Of a DNA stretch of 32,151 nucleotides, positions 1 through 5,595 are shown in pieces (position 1 is the stretch's first letter; the number at the start of each line of letters is the position of its first letter). The notes below the pieces were generated by a model. That model was not told where the DNA came from. It saw only the letters and a program-made list of their open reading frames with translations, and made no database searches. This DNA comes from an uncultured Anaerolineales bacterium (lineage in GTDB: Bacteria > Chloroflexota > Anaerolineae > UBA4142): the NCBI GenBank assembly GCA_903825565.1, contig CAIKBD010000268.1, forward strand, positions 1 through 32,151, given 5' to 3'. The translations under genes and the position numbers were made by a program.

Positions 1-153
1 ACACATTTACAAATTTGTCCTACGCATCTTGTTTTGCCGCGCGCGCACGGTGGGACACATTTACAAATTTGTCCTACGTATCTTGTTTTGCCGCGCGCGC
101 ACGGTGGGACACATTTACAAATTTGTCCTACGTATCTTGTTTTGCCGCGCGCG
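1..153. repeat. 54-bp tandem repeat, about 2.8 copies
   Basis: Units lie at 1-54, 55-108 and 109-153; the last is partial. They differ at one base (cgcatc versus cgtatc near the middle). Each unit junction holds a 22-bp near-palindrome (53-74 and 107-128, GGACACATTT-AC-AAATTTGTCC, arms matching at 9 of 10 positions). The third unit contains the last codons and stop of the minus-strand MFS gene, so the duplication appears to have copied the gene end plus the dyad just beyond it. The array runs off the window start, so its true copy number is unknown. It is not a CRISPR because no unique spacers separate the units. Confidence 0.9.
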
Positions 154-1336
154 TGAACAAGGCAAGCGCGGGCGTCAGAATTGTCGCGCTCGTGAACAGC
201 GCGGCGCGCAAAGACCCATTGCCAATCGCGCCGACGACGGGTCCCCCGATGATTTGTCCGAGCGCGTCCACCTGACCGCTCAACGAAATCACCGTGGCGC
301 GCACGTTGGAATCGAGCCGCTGATTGACCCAGGTGGTATGCAACGGTTCGTGCGTGCGGCGCAACAGTGACACGATCCAAAACGCGATGACCGCCAGCGC
401 GAAATTTGGCGCGCCGGCAAACGCGAACAGCGCGAGCACGATTCCCACATTCATGCCGAACAGCGCGCGGCGGATGGATGCTTCGTCGTCCAGCCGCACG
501 CGGCGGCGCGCGACTTCGTTGCCGATGATGCCGAGCAACGCCGCGACGCCGCGAATGATTCCGAACCAGGTTATGGTCGTCAGTCCGTCAAAAACTGGAA
601 ATGCGAACGTGAGCAGGAACGGCGTCCACAACCGATCCACGCCCTCGCTGAACAACCCGTGAAACCAGCCGATGCCGAGAATCGTTTTGAGCGCAGGACG
701 CTTTTGCGCCATTGCAATTCCGGCGCGCAACGTGCGCCACATTGCCGCGAACGAATCACGCTCGCCTTGCGTTTTCGGCGTGAACGCGGTTTCCGGCATC
801 ACGAGTGCGAGCCAGAGCGCCACCCCGATCAAACTCACCCCGCCGAAAAGAATCGGCAAGTTGACTTGGAGATTGCCGATCCAAACGCTCGCGGCGATGC
901 CGGCGAACGTGGCGACTTGGGCGACCTGGGACGCGCGCAAGAATGCGTGTCCGGCACGCGCCTCGCCGATTTCATCGGTGAGCCACGCTTCGAGCGCGCC
1001 GCTCGTGAACGTATAGCCGACGCCCCACAGGATTTGGGCGATCAGCACCGGCGCGAAAAATGGAAACGCGCCCTCGACGATAAAGCCGACGCCGATCAGC
1101 GCATAGCCGATGATGACCGACAAACGCCGGCTGTAGACGTCGGCGACGACGCCGGTCGGCACCTCGCAAAAAATGATCGCGAGTTCGAGCGTTGTGCCCA
1201 CGAGCACGAGTTGGAGCGGCTCAAGCCCGACGACGGTGGCTTGATAGATCATGTTGACCGTAAAGATCAGCGACATGATCAAACCGTCCGCGCCGGTCAA
1301 GATCAGAAACGTGGAATAGGCGTCGAGTTTTTTCAT
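128..1336 (-). CDS. MFS transporter, probable drug/metabolite exporter
   Basis: This 402-aa integral membrane protein has the pattern of about 12 hydrophobic spans of the major facilitator superfamily. The conserved loop 2-3 motif is visible at residues 62-71 (G-V-V-A-D-V-Y-S-R-R), and SGALEAWLTDE follows near residues 112-122, as in drug-efflux-like members. I chose the start at 1336 because its ATG overlaps the stop of the upstream acetyltransferase as ATGA; an in-frame ATG at 1354 would overlap by 22 bp. It is the last gene of a GNAT-GNAT-MFS operon driven from the attenuated leader at 2490-2734, which suggests a role in resistance to a toxic compound. Substrate and direction of transport are inference. 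The final codons lie in a 54-bp tandem repeat, so the C-terminus may vary between strains. Confidence 0.85.
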   Translation of the reverse strand: MKKLDAYSTFLILTGADGLIMSLIFTVNMIYQATVVGLEPLQLVLVGTTLELAIIFCEVPTGVVADVYSRRLSVIIGYALIGVGFIVEGAFPFFAPVLIAQILWGVGYTFTSGALEAWLTDEIGEARAGHAFLRASQVAQVATFAGIAASVWIGNLQVNLPILFGGVSLIGVALWLALVMPETAFTPKTQGERDSFAAMWRTLRAGIAMAQKRPALKTILGIGWFHGLFSEGVDRLWTPFLLTFAFPVFDGLTTITWFGIIRGVAALLGIIGNEVARRRVRLDDEASIRRALFGMNVGIVLALFAFAGAPNFALAVIAFWIVSLLRRTHEPLHTTWVNQRLDSNVRATVISLSGQVDALGQIIGGPVVGAIGNGSLRAALFTSATILTPALALFTRAAKQDT

Positions 1337-1893
1337 CTGGCAGAGTTTGCCCATTCCGCGCGGAGGATGCCCATATAGATCACATCCCAGCGCTTGCCGT
1401 TACGGTTTAGCGCGCGTCGTTGTCGCCCTTCGATCTGAAATCCGCATTTGAGATACGCGCGGATCGCGCGCGGGTTGTACTCAAAGGTGTTGAGCGAGAC
1501 GCGGTGCAGGTTCAGTTCGTCGAACGCAAAGCGCAGGATGACGCGTAGCGCATCCGAGCCATAGCCCTGGCTCCACAGCGCGCGTTCGCCGATGCTGATG
1601 CCGACGAACGCGTCGCCGTGCGTCCACCGAATCCCGTCGAGTTCAATGTCGCCGATCACGCGCTCTTCGGCGAGCGTGCGGATCGCAAAAAAGAAGGCGT
1701 GCGGATTTTCCGCCGCAGATTCTTTTTCGAGATATTCCTGAATTTGGGCGAGCGAATATAGCCGCGCGGGACCGGCGTCGGACAAGCGCAGGTATTCCGA
1801 ATCGTAACTCCATTGCGCCAAAAGCGGCGCATCCGTTGCGGCGTTGCGTGCCGTCAGGCGTACGCGTTCGCCGCGCAAAAGATCGCAGTTCAT
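1333..1893 (-). CDS. GNAT family N-acetyltransferase (RimJ/RimL-like)
   Basis: A 186-aa protein of the Acetyltransf_3 type, which transfers acetyl from acetyl-CoA to an amino group. The acetyl-CoA pyrophosphate-binding loop is at residues 108-113 (S-Q-G-Y-G-S), and the typical C-terminal NPRAIRAYLKCGF follows at 140-152. The start at 1893 forms an ATGA overlap with the upstream acetyltransferase gene (stop 1890-1892), and its own stop overlaps the MFS start the same way, so the three genes are translationally coupled. It is clearly paralogous to its upstream neighbour, sharing the same layout and the C-terminal pattern NGKRWD..GILR.EW. The substrate is unknown. Candidates are a ribosomal protein N-terminus or an aminated antibiotic; the exporter next door favours a detoxification role, as inference. 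Confidence 0.85.
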   Translation of the reverse strand: MNCDLLRGERVRLTARNAATDAPLLAQWSYDSEYLRLSDAGPARLYSLAQIQEYLEKESAAENPHAFFFAIRTLAEERVIGDIELDGIRWTHGDAFVGISIGERALWSQGYGSDALRVILRFAFDELNLHRVSLNTFEYNPRAIRAYLKCGFQIEGRQRRALNRNGKRWDVIYMGILRAEWANSAR

Positions 1894-2444
1894 CCGGCGC
1901 TCCATTCTTCGCGCAAAATTCCCAGCATCACCGCGTCCCAGCGTTTGCCGTCGCGGTGGATCGCTTGCCGGCGCCGCACTTCGCTCACAAAGCCGGCGCG
2001 CTCGAAAAACCGGATCGCGCGCGGGTTATCGTCGGCGGTGACGGCGACGAGGCGTTGCAGGTTCAACTCGGCAAAGGCATAGTTCACCAGCAGGCGCAAT
2101 GCTTCGCCGCCGTACCCTTTGCCGCGCTCGCACGCGTCGGCGATGCCGAGCGTGAGCCAGGCGCTGCCATTCGTCCAATCGAGGCGCGCGAGCTGTGCCA
2201 CGCCGAGCAGACGCTCCTCCGCGCGCGGGCGGATCGCAAACTGCAAGTGCTGGGGTTTCAGGTCTTTTTGTGCCGTCTCGCGTTTTTGCCGGACGATATT
2301 CGGTGCGAGCGGGCGGAGTGGTTCGGCGGATAGTGCGCGCATGAATTCGGCGTCGTGCGTCCAGCGCGATTCGGTTTCCGCGTCGCGTGCGGCGTCCAGC
2401 GCGGTGAGACGGATCAGGTTGCCTTGAAAAAGTTGCGTGTGCAT
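1890..2444 (-). CDS. GNAT family N-acetyltransferase (RimJ/RimL-like), tandem paralogue
   Basis: A 184-aa acetyltransferase with the acetyl-CoA loop at residues 106-113 (E-R-G-K-G-Y-G-G) and the NPRAIRFFERAGF segment at 140-152. It is the first gene of the GNAT-GNAT-MFS operon and lies directly behind two intrinsic terminators and a leader-peptide ORF, so its expression should depend on read-through. The sequence before its ATG is A-rich with only a weak Shine-Dalgarno match (GCGAG). The charged stretch RQKRETAQKDLK at 52-63 is absent from the paralogue. Substrate unknown. Confidence 0.85.
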   Translation of the reverse strand: MHTQLFQGNLIRLTALDAARDAETESRWTHDAEFMRALSAEPLRPLAPNIVRQKRETAQKDLKPQHLQFAIRPRAEERLLGVAQLARLDWTNGSAWLTLGIADACERGKGYGGEALRLLVNYAFAELNLQRLVAVTADDNPRAIRFFERAGFVSEVRRRQAIHRDGKRWDAVMLGILREEWSAG

Positions 2445-2488
2445 TTGGATTTTTCTCGCTTTTCGCTATGCATCTTGTATTTTTCCCG

Positions 2489-2525
2489 AAAATAAAAATG
2501 CCGTGAGTTTGCGAAAACCCACGGC
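2489..2525 (-). terminator. Attenuator terminator T2 ahead of the GNAT operon
   Basis: Read on the minus strand, bases 2525-2500 form an 11-bp hairpin (GCCGTGGGTTT / AAACTCACGGC, one G-U pair) with a four-base loop. It is followed by ATTTTTATTTT (2499-2489). It lies 45 nt before the first structural gene and repeats the GCCGTGGGT 5' arm of terminator T1, suggesting that the attenuator module was duplicated. Confidence 0.75.
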
Positions 2526-2564
2526 GAACGTCACCGATTACAAACCGGCTCCGGCGATAGCAAC

Positions 2565-2594
2565 AAAAAACCGTGGGCGCAAGTGCACCCACGG
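2565..2594 (-). terminator. Attenuator terminator T1 behind the leader peptide
   Basis: On the minus strand 2594-2571 forms a 10-bp stem (CCGTGGG paired with CCCACGG, extended by U-G, G-C and C-G) with a four-base loop, followed at once by six T (2570-2565). This is a textbook rho-independent terminator lying between a promoter and the genes it serves. Its 5' arm GGGTGCAC (2590-2583) can alternatively pair with GTGTGCCC (2626-2619) just behind the leader ORF, giving an antiterminator. Confidence 0.85.
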
Positions 2595-2615
2595 CAGGAA
2601 GGTTAATTCTCTGGC

Positions 2616-2683
2616 AACGGGCACACTATGGCAAGGTCACAATTACGAACCCACCGACAACTTGGAAGAACAACATGCCCGTT
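2616..2683 (-). promoter_or_regulatory. Competing RNA pairings around the leader ORF
   Basis: Minus-strand AACGGGCA (2683-2676, between Shine-Dalgarno and start codon) is perfectly complementary to TGCCCGTT (2623-2616) just downstream of the leader stop; the pairing extends outward with a G-U and a G-C pair. This is segment 1:2. Segment 2 (GTGTGCCC, 2626-2619) can instead pair over 8 positions with segment 3, the 5' arm of terminator T1. A ribosome finishing at the stop codon would cover segment 2 and let the terminator form; a ribosome stalled inside the ORF would leave segment 2 free to disarm it. Confidence 0.6.
2626..2676 (-). CDS. Leader peptide of the GNAT-GNAT-MFS operon
   Basis: A 16-codon ORF, MLFFQVVGGFVIVTLP, with stop TAG at 2628-2626. 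It has an excellent Shine-Dalgarno AAAGGAGT (2691-2684) seven bases before the ATG, far better than most genes in the window. It follows a near-consensus promoter by about 30 nt and precedes a terminator hairpin by about 30 nt, the arrangement of ribosome-controlled attenuators. There is no run of a single amino acid that would point to a biosynthetic operon. Residues 10-12 (F-V-I) resemble the I-F-V-I stalling core of ErmCL, so a drug-stalled leader is the favoured inference. The match is short and could be chance. Confidence 0.7.
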   Translation of the reverse strand: MLFFQVVGGFVIVTLP

Positions 2684-2706
2684 ACTCCTTTCTGTAAGAT
2701 GGTTTG

Positions 2707-2734
2707 ATTATACGCGATTTTAGTTGGGCGTCAA
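2707..2734 (-). promoter_or_regulatory. Sigma-70 promoter of the GNAT-GNAT-MFS operon
   Basis: On the minus strand TTGACG (2734-2729), a 16-bp spacer and a perfect TATAAT (2712-2707). Predicted transcription start is near 2700, just ahead of the leader peptide's ribosome binding site. Confidence 0.8.
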
Positions 2735-2743
2735 GTGCCGCGA

Positions 2744-2895
2744 ATTTGAATGGCACGGCTTTTCAAAAGTCAGCCAACCCTCATCCCAACCTTCTCCCTT
2801 CAAGGGCGAAGGCGCAAATTCCCTCGCCCCATCGGGGAGAGGGCTAGGGTGAGGGGCAATGTCAAGCGACTTTTGAGAAGCCCCGATTTGAATGG
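2744..2895. repeat. MITE-like inverted-repeat element
   Basis: A 126-bp segment (2757-2882) begins with GGCTTTTCAAAAGTC and ends with its near-perfect inverse GACTTTTGAGAAGCC (14 of 15). It contains a second inverted pair (2778-2800 and 2834-2855) of the CCCTCACCCTAGCCCTCTCCC type common in environmental bacterial genomes. The same 10-mer, ATTTGAATGG, flanks it at 2744-2753 and 2886-2895, three bases outside each terminus, resembling a target-site duplication. It encodes nothing convincing. It lies between the attenuator promoter and the 3' end of mutL. Confidence 0.6.
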
Positions 2896-2909
2896 TCGCC
2901 CGGGCGGAC

Positions 2910-4577
2910 TCACCGCCGCAAAAAGCGGCGTTCGAGTTCGGTGAGCGAGAGCGCGACAAAGGCGGGCCGCCCGTGTGGGCAAGTCGCCGGCGAATAGATG
3001 CGGACGAGTTCATCGAGCAACGTTTGTTGTTGCTCGAGTGAGAGCGCATCGCCGGCTTTGAGCGCGCACACGCACGCGCATTTCGCCGCGAGTTTGGCGC
3101 GCAACGCGTCGCCGGCGAGCGCACGGTGCCGTTCGTGTTCGGCGAGCAACGCGGTCAGCAATTCATTTGCCGGGATGCGCGCAAATTCCGGCAACGCGTT
3201 CACGCGAAACGTGTTCGCGCCGAACGGCTCCAGCGCGATGCCGAGCGCGGCATACGTGTCGAGGTGGGCGCTGAGCAGTTCGGCTTCGCGGGGCATTACT
3301 TGGATTGGATTGCTGATTACCGACCGCTGATCGCCGTCGGTGGTCGGTGGTCGGCGGTCGGCGCTGGTGAGTCGTTCGAAAAAGACTTGCTCCTGCGCCG
3401 CGTGCTGATCCACGATCACCATTCCGTCCGGCGTTTGCGCGAGCAGGTAGGTATTGTGCACTTGGCTGAGCGCGCGCCAGTTGCCGGTCAAGTACTCGGC
3501 GCGCGCTTCCGCCGCGCTTGCAAATTGCGAATTGCCGACTGCCAATTGGTCAAAGGCCCAGTCTGTTTCACTCGTGCCGAAATACGTGGGCGGAAATTCG
3601 CGGAGGGCTTGCGCGACTGCTTGTTGCGCCGCGCCGTAGATCGCGCGCTCTTGATAAAAGCGCACTTCGGCTTTGCGCGGGTGGACGTTCACATCCACGA
3701 GTTGCGGATCGAGTTCGATGTGGAGCGCGGCGAGCGGATGCCGCCCGGGCGGCAAGCGACCGGCATACGGGCGTTCGATCATCACGGCGAGCAAGCCGGC
3801 ACGGATCGGGCGACCGTTCACGAAAAAGATTTGCCACTCGCGGCTGGCGCGCGCGAGCGACGGGCGCGTCACGAATCCGCGCACGATCAAATCCACGCTC
3901 GCGTACTCCACCGCGATCAATTCGCCGGCAACCTCGCGCCCCCACACCGCGCCGATTCGTTCGAGCGGGGTCGCGGCGGGCAAGACCAAATTTTCGCGCC
4001 CGTCCACGATGAGTCGAAACGCGATGGGCGGATACGCGAGCGCGTACTGTGCGATGGTTTTTTGAATCAACTCGGTTTCGCGGAACGGCGATTTGAGAAA
4101 TTTGCGCCGCGCCGGCGCGTTGTAAAAAAGGTTGCGCGCAATGACGTGCGTGCCCAGCGGCGCACCCGCCGTCTCAAGTCGCTTTTCTCCGTTCTCAATG
4201 CGTAGGCGCGTGCCCTCAATGTCTTGTTTCGCGCGCGTGAGAATTTCAATTTGCGCCATCGCCGCAATCGAGGGCAACGCCTCGCCGCGAAAGCCGAGCG
4301 TTTTGATCGCACGCAAGTCGGCGTCGGTTGAAATTTTGCTCGTCGCAAAACGTTCGACCGCGAGCGTTGCGTCGGCGCGCGTCATGCCGTCGCCATTGTC
4401 GCCGACGCGGATCAGCGCGTTGCCGCCATCGCGGATTTCGACGGAGATCGCCGTGGCGTGTGCGTCAATCGCGTTTTCGAGCAGCTCTTTGACGACGGAC
4501 GCCGGGCGCTCGATGACTTCGCCCGCGGCGATACGCTCGGCGATGGGTTTGGCGAGGAGGTGGACTAGGTTGTCCAT
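2910..4577 (-). CDS. mutL: DNA mismatch repair protein MutL, endonuclease type
   Basis: A 555-aa GHKL-ATPase that links MutS mismatch recognition to strand incision. N-terminal ATPase motifs are intact: ELLENAIDA (31-39, general base E34), DNGDGM (60-65), FATSKI (77-82) and GFRGEAL (95-101), then NVHPRK at 297-302. The C-terminal domain has the metal-binding endonuclease motif DQHA-x2-E-x4-E (390-401), a divergent ACxCALKAGD (501-510) and CPHGRP (533-538), so it should nick DNA itself as in organisms without MutH. I chose the ATG at 4577, homologous to the usual start; the frame is open a further 38 codons upstream. It overlaps the end of the channel gene by 13 bp. Two simple-sequence stretches lie in frame at about residues 342-356 and 404-424. 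Confidence 0.95.
   Translation of the reverse strand: MDNLVHLLAKPIAERIAAGEVIERPASVVKELLENAIDAHATAISVEIRDGGNALIRVGDNGDGMTRADATLAVERFATSKISTDADLRAIKTLGFRGEALPSIAAMAQIEILTRAKQDIEGTRLRIENGEKRLETAGAPLGTHVIARNLFYNAPARRKFLKSPFRETELIQKTIAQYALAYPPIAFRLIVDGRENLVLPAATPLERIGAVWGREVAGELIAVEYASVDLIVRGFVTRPSLARASREWQIFFVNGRPIRAGLLAVMIERPYAGRLPPGRHPLAALHIELDPQLVDVNVHPRKAEVRFYQERAIYGAAQQAVAQALREFPPTYFGTSETDWAFDQLAVGNSQFASAAEARAEYLTGNWRALSQVHNTYLLAQTPDGMVIVDQHAAQEQVFFERLTSADRRPPTTDGDQRSVISNPIQVMPREAELLSAHLDTYAALGIALEPFGANTFRVNALPEFARIPANELLTALLAEHERHRALAGDALRAKLAAKCACVCALKAGDALSLEQQQTLLDELVRIYSPATCPHGRPAFVALSLTELERRFLRR
3321..3365. repeat. GGTCGGTGGTCGG-type low-complexity repeat inside mutL
   Basis: Repeated words around GGTCGGC/GGTCGGTG are read in frame in mutL as a segment rich in Asp, Arg, Pro and Thr (about residues 404-420), just behind the endonuclease motif. 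It has no counterpart in the conserved MutL core as I know it. A related AATTGCGAATTGCC-type stretch lies at 3518-3552. Confidence 0.6.
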
Positions 4578-5578
4578 TTCAACAATTCCTGCAATTGTTC
4601 CGGCGAGCCGAGCGCGAGGATTTGCATCTGCGCGAGTAAAACCGTTTCGGCGTTCGGCGTGATGCGTGCGGCGGCATTCGGCATTTTGCACGCGAGCAAT
4701 GTGACGCCCACGCGTTCGGTCAGTTGCGCTTGCGCGAGCGTTTTGCCGACGAGCGGCGAACTCGGGGCGAGCGTGACTTGCTCGATCAACAATTCCTCGT
4801 TGCCGACGTGCGCGACCTCGTCGAGGAAATCGGCGACGGCGGGGCGCACGAGCGTCGTCACCATCCGGCGGCCGGCGATGCGGTACGGCGAGATGACCTG
4901 GTTCGCGCCAGCGCGCAGCAATTTCGGTTCCGATGCTTCGTAATTTGCGCGCGCGATGATTTGCAGATCAGCGCGCATCCCGCGGGCGGTCAGCACGATG
5001 AATACATTTTCCGCGTCCGAGTTGACCGCGACGATGAGCGCGCGCGCGTGTTCGATGCCGGCTTGTTTCAAGACCGTTTCGTCCGCCGCGTTGCCTTGAA
5101 GCGCAATGTGACCCAGATCGCGCAAGTGCGCGATGGCTTGCGCGTCCGGGTCAATCACGACGAACGGCATTTTTTCCGCGAGCAGGGTGTGGACGATGTG
5201 ACGTCCGACGCGCCCGTAACCGCAAACGATGGTGTGATTTTTCAATTGCTCCAACATGCGTTGCTCCCGTTGTCGTTCCAAGCGTTCACGCCATTCGCCG
5301 GACACGATCAAGTTCGTGACCATGCTCGCGGTGTAAAAGGTAATCGTCGCCGCCGACGCGATCAAGCCAATCGTAAACACGCGCCCCGCGGGCGAAAGTG
5401 TTTTGATTTCGCCAAAGCCGACCGTGCTGATCGTGATGACGGTCATGTACAGCGCATTGAGCATGTCCATCTCTTCGAGGATGGCAAAGCCGAGCGTGCC
5501 GGCACAGATAACGAGCGTCAGCGCGCCGAACGCGAGCCAGAAGCGATATGTGATTGAGGGGCGCGAATTGCTTTTCAT
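4565..5578 (-). CDS. Two-helix potassium channel with RCK (TrkA-N/TrkA-C) domain
   Basis: A 337-aa MthK-like channel subunit. A first membrane helix (about 13-34), a pore loop with selectivity filter TVGFGE (52-57) and a second helix (about 65-92) are followed by a cytoplasmic Rossmann RCK domain with the nucleotide loop GYGRVG (120-125) and a TrkA-C domain near the C-terminus. Such channels are tetrameric and gated by ligands on the RCK ring, mediating K+ flux across the cytoplasmic membrane. The filter reads GFGE instead of the classic GYGD, a known variant. I chose ATG 5578, 17 bp after the mutS stop, because the upstream extension lies inside mutS and lacks similarity to the family. It sits between mutS and mutL and overlaps mutL by 13 bp, so the three are probably co-transcribed. 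Confidence 0.88.
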   Translation of the reverse strand: MKSNSRPSITYRFWLAFGALTLVICAGTLGFAILEEMDMLNALYMTVITISTVGFGEIKTLSPAGRVFTIGLIASAATITFYTASMVTNLIVSGEWRERLERQREQRMLEQLKNHTIVCGYGRVGRHIVHTLLAEKMPFVVIDPDAQAIAHLRDLGHIALQGNAADETVLKQAGIEHARALIVAVNSDAENVFIVLTARGMRADLQIIARANYEASEPKLLRAGANQVISPYRIAGRRMVTTLVRPAVADFLDEVAHVGNEELLIEQVTLAPSSPLVGKTLAQAQLTERVGVTLLACKMPNAAARITPNAETVLLAQMQILALGSPEQLQELLKWTT

Positions 5579-5595
5579 AGGGTAATGATCCACGG

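Noticed and set aside
1-153. CRISPR array
   Set aside because: Units are contiguous 54-bp tandem copies without unique spacers, and no cas genes are present.
2720-3124. Minus-strand 134-codon frame upstream of the attenuator promoter
   Set aside because: It is a mix of a mutL shadow frame and the MITE-like repeat, with no plausible start signal.
3126-4205. Long plus-strand open frame opposite mutL
   Set aside because: It lies antisense to conserved MutL motifs and encodes an Arg/His-rich sequence without recognisable domain; it is a by-product of G+C-rich codon bias.
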